A stretch of 64,000 nucleotides of DNA from JANYGM01 sp043764015 (GCA_043764015.1 JAYUKY010000105.1:1-64000), one strand, 5' to 3'; positions 16,772 to 25,349 are shown, counted from the first letter of the stretch. The notes: generated by a model not told the origin, from the sequence alone. Translations and numbers: made by a program.

Positions 16772-17797
16772 TTAACCAATTACGCCCAATTTCATCAAAT
16801 CCTGAATATCCAGCATACCTTTTAGTTTGCCTTTTTCCGTAACTATCAGATTATCAACAGATTTTTTCTTAATCATATCCACAGCAACAGACAAAAGTGC
16901 ATCAGCATCAATGGTAAGCGGTTCGTTGAATTTTAAAGTAGAAAGTTTAGTTTTTAAAACATCTTTTCCATCTTTTTTAAGCAAACGGCGCAAATCTCCA
17001 TCAGTGAAAATGCCCGCAATATTTTTCTTGCCATCAAGCACCGTAACCGCTCCAAAACCTGATTCTGTCATCATTACAACGGCATCAAGCACTGTATCAC
17101 TGTCTTTTACAGTTGGGTTTTCTGTTTGCAAAATATCTCTCACACGCACAGTCATTAGTTTTGTGTGTTCTTCAAATTGCTTCGTTCCGAGTGCCGTAAA
17201 ATTGTTATCTGTAAGTTGTTTCATCAGTTTCCAAGGCACAGTAATAGTGTGTACACCTATATCAAGGGCATTTCTTACGTGTTCTGCATTACGCACAGAC
17301 GAAAACATAATTTTTGATTTGTAACCATAAAAATTCACCGCATCAACGCATTGTTGCACAAGCCCTAAAGCGTCGTGTCCTTGGTCTTGTAAACGACCCA
17401 CGAGCGGACATACATACGTAGCACCTGCAGCCATAGCCATATACGCTTGCTGAATGGTGTAAACGAGGTGAATATTTACCATAAGTCCCTCATCAGTAAG
17501 ACGTTTGCAGGCTTTTACGCCTTCCAAAGAAACAGGAATTTTGAAGACAGTTGTTTTCTTAGGTACACCAATTTTTATAAGGCGGTGTGCTTCTTTTACA
17601 ATCTCGTCAGCATTGTCGCCAAGTGCCTCTACTTGCAAGATAGGCACCATTTTAGCAAGTTTTAGGATAGTGGCATCTACGTCTGCGTGTCCGTCACGGT
17701 GCATAAAAGTTGGCGTAGTGGTTAGCCCTGTCAAAAAGCCTAATTTGAAGGCTTCTTCAATTTCTTTGATGTCTGCTGAATCTAAATAAAGTTCCAT
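16772..17797 (-). CDS. Transaldolase-family aldolase fused to a CBS-domain pair
   Basis: Residues 1-220 match the short transaldolase/fructose-6-phosphate aldolase family: YLDSADIKEIEEA at the start, GLTTTPT, the Schiff-base Lys in TTVFKIPVSLEG (about 87), and the ISTxHTITVPW-like segment HTITVPWKLM. Residues 225-341 form two CBS domains. The first contains GIFTDGDLRRLLKK, the same block found in the CBS pair of arabinose-5-phosphate isomerase (KdsD/KpsF). A normal member of the aldolase family ends near 215-220. CBS pairs usually sense adenine nucleotides or sugar nucleotides, so the aldolase may be allosterically controlled. The KdsC-like phosphatase gene follows. Cytoplasmic. Confidence 0.9.
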   Translation of the reverse strand: MELYLDSADIKEIEEAFKLGFLTGLTTTPTFMHRDGHADVDATILKLAKMVPILQVEALGDNADEIVKEAHRLIKIGVPKKTTVFKIPVSLEGVKACKRLTDEGLMVNIHLVYTIQQAYMAMAAGATYVCPLVGRLQDQGHDALGLVQQCVDAVNFYGYKSKIMFSSVRNAEHVRNALDIGVHTITVPWKLMKQLTDNNFTALGTKQFEEHTKLMTVRVRDILQTENPTVKDSDTVLDAVVMMTESGFGAVTVLDGKKNIAGIFTDGDLRRLLKKDGKDVLKTKLSTLKFNEPLTIDADALLSVAVDMIKKKSVDNLIVTEKGKLKGMLDIQDLMKLGVIG

Positions 17798-18104
17798 TTA
17801 TAATGATTTGAGAGTGAATTTTGATAAAATTTTGATAAAATATTGGTATTATTTTTACCTTATTTTTGACAAATTTACAAGAATTTTTTAATTTTTTGAT
17901 AGAAAATGGGAAAAAATAAAGAAAAAGTTTATTTATTTTTATGCAAATCAGAAAATAGCATAGAGCAAAAAATCTCCAAAACAAAAAAATAGAAAAATAA
18001 GATATTTTCAGAAAATTTGTACCATTCAAAAAAACTATTATATTTGTGCAAACTACTACAAAGTTTCTAATCAATAAATTATAATTATTTAAACCAACAA
18101 TTTT
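17798..18104. other. Divergent intergenic region
   Basis: This very AT-rich 307-bp gap separates the - strand transaldolase-CBS gene from the + strand BON-like gene. A CAAATTTA at 17870-17877 is a possible - strand -7 box. The well-spaced + promoter is at 18016-18046. Nothing else is recognisable, and no ORF on either strand looks real. Confidence 0.5.
18016..18046 (+). promoter_or_regulatory. Consensus Bacteroidota promoter
   Basis: TTTG (18016-18019) and TATATTTG (18039-18046) are separated by exactly 19 bp, matching the -33/-7 consensus. The ATG at 18105 is 58 bp downstream. Confidence 0.8.
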
Positions 18105-18644
18105 ATGAGCAATCAACCAGATATGGCATCTATTATGGAAGCCTTAGCAGAATTTGACCTTGAAGACTTAAGCGTTGATATTACAGATGATAGTATCACT
18201 TTAACAGGGAAAGGTGCAAATGCAGACATCGTGCAACAAGCATACGACAAACTTCAAGCAATGGGGGAAACACAAAATCATACAATTAACTATGAGATTA
18301 CGTATGATGAGGAAGAATACGAGGAAAAAGAAGATAACGAAGAAGATGAAAGTGAAGAGAAAGACGAAAATGAAGAAGAATGTGAAGAAGAAGATGAAAG
18401 TGAAGAAGAAGAAGAGGAAGACGAAAATGAAGAAGAAACTAGTGCTAATGTAGATTTAAATGCACTTTTAGATGCTTTATCACATTTGGATATTGAAGAT
18501 TTGAACGTAGAAGTTGCTGACGACAATTCTGTAACCATCACAGGACGAGCAACCGCAGACGTTATTTCAGAAGCTGGCGACATAGCCAACAGTTTTGAAA
18601 ATGTGGCAGCAGTCAATAATGATATGGAATTTATTGACGAGTAA
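18105..18644 (+). CDS. Double BON-like domain protein with an acidic linker
   Basis: The 179-residue product has two related ~55-residue modules joined by about 50 almost unbroken Glu/Asp residues with Lys and Asn. The N-module (LAEFDLEDLSVDITDDSITLTG) and C-module (LSHLDIEDLNVEVADDNSVTITG) align well, showing an internal duplication. Their helix-strand-strand look is reminiscent of BON domains (compare LysM/BON potassium-binding protein Kbp), though this is only a similarity of pattern. There is no signal peptide, so it should be cytoplasmic. A consensus promoter and a strong terminator make it monocistronic and probably well expressed. Its function is unknown. Confidence 0.8.
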   Translation: MSNQPDMASIMEALAEFDLEDLSVDITDDSITLTGKGANADIVQQAYDKLQAMGETQNHTINYEITYDEEEYEEKEDNEEDESEEKDENEEECEEEDESEEEEEEDENEEETSANVDLNALLDALSHLDIEDLNVEVADDNSVTITGRATADVISEAGDIANSFENVAAVNNDMEFIDE

Positions 18645-18654
18645 GCCCAGAATC

Positions 18655-18688
18655 AACTTTCCAAAAGTTTTTTAACTTTTGGAAAGTT
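18655..18688. repeat. 34-nt perfect hairpin
   Basis: AACTTTCCAAAAGTT pairs perfectly with AACTTTTGGAAAGTT across a 4-nt loop. It closely resembles the hairpin at 47081-47119, so it looks like a dispersed repeat rather than a one-off terminator. Confidence 0.75.
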
Positions 18689-18696
18689 CAACGCAC

Positions 18697-18745
18697 AAAA
18701 AACCAAAAAGCAAGTTCAGAAATGAACTTGTTTTTTGGTTTTTTT
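18697..18745 (+). terminator. Rho-independent terminator
   Basis: The inverted repeat (AAAAACCAAAAAG-CAAGTTCA paired with TGAACTTG-TTTTTTGGTTTTT) ends in a T-run. It terminates the BON-like gene. Confidence 0.8.
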
Positions 18746-18769
18746 AATGCTTTTGCCATTATTTTTGCG

Positions 18770-18777
18770 TACTTTTG
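18770..18777 (+). promoter_or_regulatory. -7 box of the DEAD-box gene
   Basis: TACTTTTG fits TAnnTTTG and lies only 15 bp before the ATG at 18793, giving a very short leader. The nearest TTTG is 14 bp upstream of the box, so the -33 element is uncertain. Confidence 0.5.
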
Positions 18778-18792
18778 CGAAAAATATTTTTT

Positions 18793-20115
18793 ATGACAGA
18801 CTTTTTAGAGTTCAAATTCAACAAGCAAATTCTTAGCGCAATAGCAGATTTAGGCTACCAAACACCCACAGAAATACAGCAAAAAGCTATTCCGCTCGCA
18901 ATGGCAGGACACGACCTTTTTGGTATTGCCCAAACTGGTACAGGCAAAACCGCTGCTTATATGCTCCCTATTTTGATGAAAACAAAATTTGCACAAGGCG
19001 TAAACCCTCGTGCGCTTATACTTGCGCCTACGCGTGAGCTTGCTATACAAATAGGAGAAGCTATTACAGAACTAACCAAATATACAGATTTGCGTCATAC
19101 GGTCATTTATGGCGGTAGTGCTATCAAATTTCAGATAGAAGATATTAGGAAAGGTATTGATATTTTAGTTGCCACACCAGGACGACTAATGGACATTTAT
19201 TTTAGAGAAGAGCTGATACTCAAAGACTTAAAAACACTTGTTTTAGATGAAGCAGACCGTATGATGGATATGGGATTTATGCCACAAATTAGAAATTTGC
19301 TGGAAATTATCCCTAAAAAACGCCAAAATATGCTGTTCTCTGCCACTATGCCCGAGAGAATAATTAAACTTTCAGAAGAGTTTTTGGAGTTTCCTATGCA
19401 CGTAGAAGCTAGTCCGCAGGCAACCACCGCCCAAACTATTGCACAAATTATTTATGAAGTACCAAATGCTCGTACAAAAATTTCCCTTTTGGAGCATTTA
19501 TTGCAAGATGAGGGGGTTTTTACGAAAGTAATTGTTTTTACACGCACCAAAACAAGTGCTAATAATGTTTTTAAATACATTAGCCGCAAAATAGGTGAGG
19601 ACAAGGTAAGAGTAATACACGCTAATAAAGACCAAAATGCTCGTATCAATGCAATGGACGCATTTAGAAATGAAAATGTACCTGTTTTGATAGCTACTGA
19701 CGTTGTGGCACGTGGCATTGATGTCAGTATGGTGAGTCACGTAATTAATTTAGATGTGCCTGTCATATATGAAGAATATGTACATAGAATAGGACGTACA
19801 GGACGTGCAGGAAATGCTGGGCTTGCTATTACGTTTGTCAATGAGGCGGAAGTTTACCATATTCAAAAAATAGAAAAAATCATTAAAATGACTATTCCAA
19901 GAGAGAAAATGCCTGCGGAAACCATTATTTTTGAAACTGAATTTGAGGAAAAACAAACTATGCTTATGGAAATTGACAGGCAACATAAGAAAGAAGACCC
20001 TACTTTTCAGGGAGCTTTCCACGAAAAAAAGAACGTGATTGTTGCTAAAAAACGCATCAAAGCACCTCTCAAAAATTCAAAGAAATTTAAACAGACTACG
20101 AAAAGGAAAAAGTAG
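18793..20115 (+). CDS. rhlE: DEAD-box ATP-dependent RNA helicase, RhlE type
   Basis: I use the ATG at 18793; the earlier TTG at 18775 overlaps the promoter box. The 440-residue product has the complete DEAD-box set: Q motif TPTEIQQKAIP, AQTGTGKT (ATP), PTRELAIQIG, TPGRLMD, VLDEADRMMDMGF, SAT, VIVFTRTK, ATDVVARGIDV and HRIGRTGRAG. The C-terminal ~50 residues are Lys-rich, as in RhlE-type helicases, and probably bind RNA non-specifically. Such proteins help ribosome assembly and RNA turnover, often at low temperature. Cytoplasmic, single-gene unit. Confidence 0.95.
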   Translation: MTDFLEFKFNKQILSAIADLGYQTPTEIQQKAIPLAMAGHDLFGIAQTGTGKTAAYMLPILMKTKFAQGVNPRALILAPTRELAIQIGEAITELTKYTDLRHTVIYGGSAIKFQIEDIRKGIDILVATPGRLMDIYFREELILKDLKTLVLDEADRMMDMGFMPQIRNLLEIIPKKRQNMLFSATMPERIIKLSEEFLEFPMHVEASPQATTAQTIAQIIYEVPNARTKISLLEHLLQDEGVFTKVIVFTRTKTSANNVFKYISRKIGEDKVRVIHANKDQNARINAMDAFRNENVPVLIATDVVARGIDVSMVSHVINLDVPVIYEEYVHRIGRTGRAGNAGLAITFVNEAEVYHIQKIEKIIKMTIPREKMPAETIIFETEFEEKQTMLMEIDRQHKKEDPTFQGAFHEKKNVIVAKKRIKAPLKNSKKFKQTTKRKK

Positions 20116-20151
20116 CATTTTCTAGCTATTTTGGTACAAAAGCAAACACAA

Positions 20152-20188
20152 AAGAAGTCTTCACCAAAAGTGAAGACTTCTTTATTTT
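20152..20188 (+). terminator. Rho-independent terminator
   Basis: AGAAGTCTTCAC (20153-20164) pairs with GTGAAGACTTCT (20170-20181), followed by a T-rich run. It ends the helicase transcript. Confidence 0.75.
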
Positions 20189-20275
20189 AAAAACACCAAG
20201 CAAAATAACAATTTTACCCCAATTATGGTTAAGTTTGCATAAAGAAGACAAAAAATACTTTCTCAAAAAGCTACA

Positions 20276-20692
20276 ATGACTATACAAACCTATCCTACGA
20301 CCACCGTAGGCGCACTTATTTTCAACGAAAAATCAGAAATATTACTTATCAAAACCCACAAATGGCATCATAAATACGGCTTGCCTGGTGGGAAAATTGA
20401 ACTTGGAGAAACTGCAGAAAATGCCCTTATTCGTGAATTTAAGGAAGAAACTAACCTAGATATTTTTGACATAAAATTTATTTTGATGCAAGATTGCATT
20501 TTTTCAGAAGAATTTTATAAGCCAATTCATTTTATTTTCCTAAATTATACCGCCAAAACTATCTCAAAAGAGATTATCCTCAATGATGAAGCGCAAAGCT
20601 ACATTTGGGTAAGCCTTGAAAATGCCCTTTTGCAAGACCTCAACACGCCTACACGCCTGCTTGTGCAAACCGTTTTGAATTGTGAATTGTGA
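20276..20692 (+). CDS. Nudix hydrolase
   Basis: The 138-residue product carries a complete Nudix box: GGKIELGETAENALIREFKE followed by ETNLDI, with the REFKEE metal-binding Glu residues in place. Length and layout fit a small MutT/ADP-ribose-type pyrophosphohydrolase that cleaves nucleoside-diphosphate derivatives; the substrate is not evident. The last residues (LNCEL and the stop) are encoded by the start of a heptamer repeat tract, so the C-terminus may have been reset by it. The SDR gene follows 54 bp after. Confidence 0.9.
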   Translation: MTIQTYPTTTVGALIFNEKSEILLIKTHKWHHKYGLPGGKIELGETAENALIREFKEETNLDIFDIKFILMQDCIFSEEFYKPIHFIFLNYTAKTISKEIILNDEAQSYIWVSLENALLQDLNTPTRLLVQTVLNCEL

Positions 20693-20707
20693 ATTGTAAA
20701 TTGTGAA
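20673..20707. repeat. Heptamer repeat tract overlapping the Nudix stop codon
   Basis: Five units in exact 7-bp register (TTTTGAA, TTGTGAA twice, TTGTAAA, TTGTGAA). The first three encode the last codons and stop of the Nudix gene. Confidence 0.85.
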
Positions 20708-20746
20708 TAAATACAAAATAACAACACGACAAATAAAACAAAATAT

Positions 20747-21499
20747 ATGCAAACATCAGAAAATCAAACAATTATACCAGAAAAAATACCACAAGTTGCC
20801 ATTATTACAGGTGCAGCAAAAGGTTTGGGACGTGCCATTGCCCTGCATCTTGCCAAAAACGGCTATAATGTAGTTTTGCATTATCATAAAAGCAAAGAAA
20901 ATGTAGAAATATTACAAAAAGAAATCAAAGATTTGGGTGCAGATGCGGTTATTTTTCAGGCAGATTTAAACGAAAAAATAGGCATAGAAAACCTTATCAG
21001 TTTTGCAGAAACCACTTTTGGCAGAATTGATGTGCTTATCAATAACGTAGGGAATTATCTCAAAAAAGATATTTTGGAAGTGGAATATGAAGAATGGAAT
21101 GAAATAATGAATAATAATTTGACAAGTGTCTTTTATTTGTCTAAATTGAGTGCTAAAATAATGCAAAAACAACAATTTGGGCGCATCATCAATTTAGGAT
21201 TTGCCTCTGTGGGACAAATAAAAGCTGAAACAATGATTTTGCCCTACTTTATTGCTAAAACTGGCGTGCTTCTGCTCACAAAATCTCTGGCAAAAGAACT
21301 CGCAAAAGATAATGTAAATGTGCATCTTATTTCGCCTGGTGTGTTAGAAAACAGCGTTAGCAAGCCTTTAGAGGATATTCCGAAAGGACGGCTTGCCACT
21401 TTTGAGGAATTTTGCAGAGTGCTGGATGTGCTGATTTCAAAAGAAAATGACTACCTTACAGGCACACATATAGAACTTGCAGGCGGTTGGCGGTTGTAA
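20747..21499 (+). CDS. SDR-family oxidoreductase (FabG-like)
   Basis: The 250-residue product has the classical short-chain dehydrogenase pattern: TGAAKGLGRAIA (cofactor binding), NNVGNY, a Ser in FASVG, and YFIAK (catalytic Tyr and Lys). The C-terminal TGTHIELAGGWRL resembles the end of 3-oxoacyl-ACP reductases. The first ~20 residues are an extra polar tail. It reduces a carbonyl or oxidises an alcohol with NAD(P)H; the substrate is unknown. It is distinct from the more typical FabG at 38768. The membrane-protein gene starts 45 bp downstream, so co-transcription is possible. Confidence 0.85.
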   Translation: MQTSENQTIIPEKIPQVAIITGAAKGLGRAIALHLAKNGYNVVLHYHKSKENVEILQKEIKDLGADAVIFQADLNEKIGIENLISFAETTFGRIDVLINNVGNYLKKDILEVEYEEWNEIMNNNLTSVFYLSKLSAKIMQKQQFGRIINLGFASVGQIKAETMILPYFIAKTGVLLLTKSLAKELAKDNVNVHLISPGVLENSVSKPLEDIPKGRLATFEEFCRVLDVLISKENDYLTGTHIELAGGWRL

Positions 21500-21544
21500 G
21501 ATATAATAAAAAACAGTAAAAATATACAGAAAATTACTGAAATT

Positions 21545-23338
21545 ATGACTTTTTCAACTAAATATTACATCAAAATAACTTTACTTTTTTTACTTTTTCT
21601 ACAAAATTTTACAAGTTATTCGCAACAGACAGAAAGCATTTTTTCTCCTATCAATGGCACAACTGTAAGTTTTACAGAATTTATTGATGCTATGGTGGAA
21701 GGCGACAAACTGATACCAAAAAATGGAAAAACGTATGAACTTGTTATCAAAAATGTGAAAGTGCAATTTGTCAAAAATATTGACAAAGGTAAAAATGGTA
21801 TGGACGAGCGTTTTGGAAGTAAAAACCCCGCTCCAATTTTCATAAAATCTAATCTACGCATTGCAAACATAGATTTTGACCCAGAATTTTGGTTTGTTCC
21901 TCGTAATCTAGTTTTTGAAGGACACGTTTTTCTCACCAGCCTACAACATTTTCAAGGATCTTTTAAAGAGTGTACTTTTAAAAAATCTTTGGCATTTTTT
22001 AGTAACCAAATTGAGTTCATAGACTTTGTAGATTGCCGTTTTGAGAATGGTTTTCGTTTCTCAAGAAATGTAGTAAACGACCATTTAAGGTTTGAAAAAT
22101 CTACTATTGATATTAAGAAAAACCTTATTGACGGTATCACTAAGAGCAATTTTGGTGTAGAAACTAAAAGTTTTTTCATAGATAATAAAACCCAAAATCT
22201 AGACCTTGTTTTGCAAGATTGCAAGATTTTGGTTGTGGATAGTTTGCGACACAAACCACAATTTTTTGTGAATATTAGTAGCTCTGTTTTTAGTAATATT
22301 CGTTTGATAAACAATATTATAGAAACTTCTATTGATATGGAAAATTCTGCTATTAGTAATAATTTTCAGCTAGAAAACACCAATTTTAAAGGTAAATTAT
22401 TTATTTTTGGCGTGAATATCAACCCGCTTGGCACCCGTTTGGACTGGAATTTAGTAACAAAAAAATTGGCGGTTCAAGACAAGAAAACAAAACAAAACTT
22501 TAGTTATAATGACAAAGAGATAATGCCTGTGGGTATGTTTAATGAGCTTTTTAGCGTTTATTCTGTTATTTATACGGCTTTCAAATCACAAGGAAACAGA
22601 TATAGTACAAATCTTTGTTATATTGAATGGAAAAATCTAGAAACGAAATATCTTTCCAAATTAAAAGAAGAAAATAAGGCATTTAGTATTTATTTTACCT
22701 ACTTAATGAATGTTTTTTTGGACGCTTTTTGTGATTATGGTACAAATCCACTAAAATCTTTATATATATCTTTTTATGTGATGCTTTCCTTTGCAGTTTT
22801 GTACTTTTTCTTGCCCCATAATTTTGGACATTACAACGAGAGTTTTTACAAAACTTTATCTGGTTATCTTAGTCAAATAAGCAGCGTTACGGATATCAAG
22901 AACACGCTTATTTTATCCAAAACACAATATTCTCGTGAAACAAAGAGCGTAGTAGAATACGTGGAAACGCTCAAAAAAGAGAAAAAAGCATTTTATTATT
23001 ATCTTGTAGCTATTCCTGACCTTGTGAGGCATTATGTGAGTAGGATTTTTATGCGCTTTTCTTTTTATTTGGGACTAAAAATTACTACTTTTTCAGAAAA
23101 TAAACGCTATTTAGCAGAGCCTGTGATGTTTTTGGTGATTTTATGGATTGTTTTGAAAAAACTTTTTATACGCACACTAGACTGCGTTGCGCTAAGTATG
23201 AATATTTTTACAACACTAGGCTTTGGTAGTACCGAAATGATAGGGCTTCCTATGTATCTAACTGTAATAGAGGGTTTTATAGGTTGGTTACTTCTTAGTT
23301 TTTTTAGTTTGTCGCTGATAAGTCAGTTGATAAATTAA
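21545..23338 (+). CDS. Signal-peptide protein with periplasmic repeat region and pore-like C-terminus
   Basis: The 597-residue product starts with a signal peptide (about 1-25, ending YSQQ). A periplasmic region of about 370 residues follows, with short irregular repeats of Phe/Asn/Leu spacing (for example FKECTFKKS, FVDCRFENG, LENTNFKGK) that look like pentapeptide-type beta-helix coils. Hydrophobic segments come at about 405-425, 520-545 and 570-595. Between the last two is NIFTTLGFGSTEMIG, which resembles a potassium-channel P-loop (TTxGFG versus TVGYG). It may be a channel or sensor gated from the periplasm, but the motif is only similar. It follows the SDR gene closely. Confidence 0.7.
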   Translation: MTFSTKYYIKITLLFLLFLQNFTSYSQQTESIFSPINGTTVSFTEFIDAMVEGDKLIPKNGKTYELVIKNVKVQFVKNIDKGKNGMDERFGSKNPAPIFIKSNLRIANIDFDPEFWFVPRNLVFEGHVFLTSLQHFQGSFKECTFKKSLAFFSNQIEFIDFVDCRFENGFRFSRNVVNDHLRFEKSTIDIKKNLIDGITKSNFGVETKSFFIDNKTQNLDLVLQDCKILVVDSLRHKPQFFVNISSSVFSNIRLINNIIETSIDMENSAISNNFQLENTNFKGKLFIFGVNINPLGTRLDWNLVTKKLAVQDKKTKQNFSYNDKEIMPVGMFNELFSVYSVIYTAFKSQGNRYSTNLCYIEWKNLETKYLSKLKEENKAFSIYFTYLMNVFLDAFCDYGTNPLKSLYISFYVMLSFAVLYFFLPHNFGHYNESFYKTLSGYLSQISSVTDIKNTLILSKTQYSRETKSVVEYVETLKKEKKAFYYYLVAIPDLVRHYVSRIFMRFSFYLGLKITTFSENKRYLAEPVMFLVILWIVLKKLFIRTLDCVALSMNIFTTLGFGSTEMIGLPMYLTVIEGFIGWLLLSFFSLSLISQLIN

Positions 23339-23345
23339 GGAAAGA

Positions 23346-23366
23346 TACGAGGTACGAAATATGAAT
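23346..23366. repeat. Heptamer repeat tract
   Basis: TACGAGG, TACGAAA and TATGAAT in register, immediately after the pore-like gene's stop. Confidence 0.7.
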
Positions 23367-23520
23367 ATAAAACTCTGATTATTAAGTTATTGTAAAAATA
23401 AAAAGATTAAGTTATTTGATTTTCATTCTTAATGGTATCTACGTTTGTAAAATCTATACGAAACTTAATTAAGTGCTATTTAGTTATTGAAGTAGACAAA
23501 TCTGAATTTACACCTAAAAA

Positions 23521-24684
23521 ATGAGCATTATTACCGCTATTGCGACAGCCACACCGCCTTTTAAACATAACCAAGAAGATATTTTAGCATTTATGCAAAA
23601 TGTCTATAAAAATACTTATCAAATTGATGAAAAAGAACAACGCAAAATAAAAATTCTTTACAAAAAAACGGGCATCAATACACGTTATTCGTGCCTTTCA
23701 GACTATTCTAAGCTACAAAATGAATGGGAATTTTACCCGAAAAATGCCCAACTTGAGCCTTTCCCTAATGTAGCTTTGCGTATGAATTATTTTGACAAAT
23801 ATGCTCTTCCACTTGCCCTAAAAGCTATTAAAGAACTTCCTGATTTCCAAGAAGATAATACAAAAAATCAACAGGGAAATCAACAAAAAATAACCCATTT
23901 ATTAACAGTGAGTTGTACGGGACTTGCTGCGCCTGGTCTTGATATCGCGCTTGTAAGTGCGCTTAATCTTCCCACAAATACGGTGAGAAGTTCTGTTAAT
24001 TTTATGGGTTGTTATGCTGGTTTTCACGCCTTAAAACAGGCTGATTATATCTGTAAGGCAGATAATAAGGCACGTGTTTTGGTGGTTTGTGTAGAACTTT
24101 GCACCCTTCATTTTCAAAAAAACTATGATACAGATAACCTGATGGCAAATGCGCTTTTTGCTGATGGTGCTTGTGCATGTATTGTTACGCCTACGCCTGC
24201 TGTTGCATCTACACCTACAAATATGCCTGCAAATGATAGGCAAGGACTTACAATAGAGAATTTTTATTCAGAAATTTTGGCAAATGGAGAGAAAGATATG
24301 GCTTGGCGTATCACGAGTAGCGGTTTTTTAATGACTTTAAGCGGTTATATTCCGCAACTTATTGGCAAGGATATGAAAACTTTATTTGAAAAAGTTCTTT
24401 CAAATGCTAATTTGACACAAAATGACATCAAATATTGGGCTATTCACCCTGGCGGAAAGAAAATTTTGGAAGCCGTAGAAAATAGCCTACAATTACCCCA
24501 AAATGCCTTAGAAATTTCTCATAATGTTCTCAAAAACTTTGGTAATATGTCGTCTGTTACTATCTTTTTTGTCTTAAAAGAAATGTTAGAAGAGAAAAAC
24601 AAACAGGAAAAACAAGCAAAAGAATACATTTTTGCTACTGGTTTTGGACCTGGTCTGACTATGGAAACGGCTATTTTCTCCTAA
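23521..24684 (+). CDS. Type III polyketide synthase
   Basis: The 387-residue product belongs to the chalcone/stilbene-synthase family, which condenses malonyl-CoA units on a CoA starter. The catalytic triad is visible: Cys in NFMGCYAGFHAL (about 161), His in WAIHPGGKKIL (about 308) and Asn in NFGNMSSVT (about 341). The C-terminal GFGPGLTMET matches the conserved GFGPG loop. Bacterial relatives make alkylpyrones, alkylresorcinols or phloroglucinols. No tailoring methyltransferase or oxidase is adjacent, so the product cannot be predicted. The membrane protein 55 bp downstream may be co-transcribed. Confidence 0.93.
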   Translation: MSIITAIATATPPFKHNQEDILAFMQNVYKNTYQIDEKEQRKIKILYKKTGINTRYSCLSDYSKLQNEWEFYPKNAQLEPFPNVALRMNYFDKYALPLALKAIKELPDFQEDNTKNQQGNQQKITHLLTVSCTGLAAPGLDIALVSALNLPTNTVRSSVNFMGCYAGFHALKQADYICKADNKARVLVVCVELCTLHFQKNYDTDNLMANALFADGACACIVTPTPAVASTPTNMPANDRQGLTIENFYSEILANGEKDMAWRITSSGFLMTLSGYIPQLIGKDMKTLFEKVLSNANLTQNDIKYWAIHPGGKKILEAVENSLQLPQNALEISHNVLKNFGNMSSVTIFFVLKEMLEEKNKQEKQAKEYIFATGFGPGLTMETAIFS

Positions 24685-24739
24685 AAATATAATTTTTCTT
24701 ATTTTTATAGCAAATATTATATCATTTAACACCAAAAGA

Positions 24740-25174
24740 ATGATAAATGTACTAAAATTACTCTTATTTGTATGGTTGAGTACCTCGTTTGTCGTTACTA
24801 TACCTATTGTTTTGACAATGACCATAAAAGGTTATTTTGAAGGACTGAAAAAATCAGACTATGAAGCGACAGGAAACGCTGTTATTGCCCTTATTTTTGG
24901 TTCTTTGATAGGTTTTATAAATGTTTTGCGTTATACTTTCCCTTTTTTGCTTTTGGTTTGGCTACCATTATGGTTATTACGCAAAAATATACCCATTTTT
25001 GATAATAATATACGCTCTGTTGTAGTTGGTAGTGTTTTTGGACTTGCTTATTGGCTGCTACTTTCAAGATTTGACCCACATTTTAGAGAAACACTTAACA
25101 CAGAAACATCTTCAAAATGGTTGTTTTGCTTTGCAACAGTAACAGGAGGAGGATTTATGTTTTGGATATCATAA
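24740..25174 (+). CDS. Hypothetical integral membrane protein, 144 aa
   Basis: Four hydrophobic helices can be drawn (about 5-28, 45-66, 67-85 and 95-113), with a fifth partial one at the C-terminus. A charged loop (EGLKKSDYEATG) separates the first two. No catalytic motif is visible and no family is recognised. It follows the type III PKS gene by 55 bp on the same strand, so it could take part in modifying or placing a lipid-like polyketide; this rests on position only. Confidence 0.65.
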   Translation: MINVLKLLLFVWLSTSFVVTIPIVLTMTIKGYFEGLKKSDYEATGNAVIALIFGSLIGFINVLRYTFPFLLLVWLPLWLLRKNIPIFDNNIRSVVVGSVFGLAYWLLLSRFDPHFRETLNTETSSKWLFCFATVTGGGFMFWIS

Positions 25175-25349
25175 TTAGAATATGCTACTTAAAACAGCAT
25201 TTGGATATTTTTGAATACTACCAATTTACTAATTTTTTTATTTTTTTTCAATTTTTCAATTTTTTGGTTAGATTTTTGCTACCTTGTGGAAGTGTTACCA
25301 AAGTTTTAACTTAAATTTTACTTAAAACCTTCATTAAACTACGACAACT

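Noticed and set aside
18290..18616. 108-aa - strand frame of almost pure Ser
   Set aside because: It is the antisense of the Glu/Asp-rich linker (GAA/GAG read as TTC/CTC in another frame) and has no independent support.
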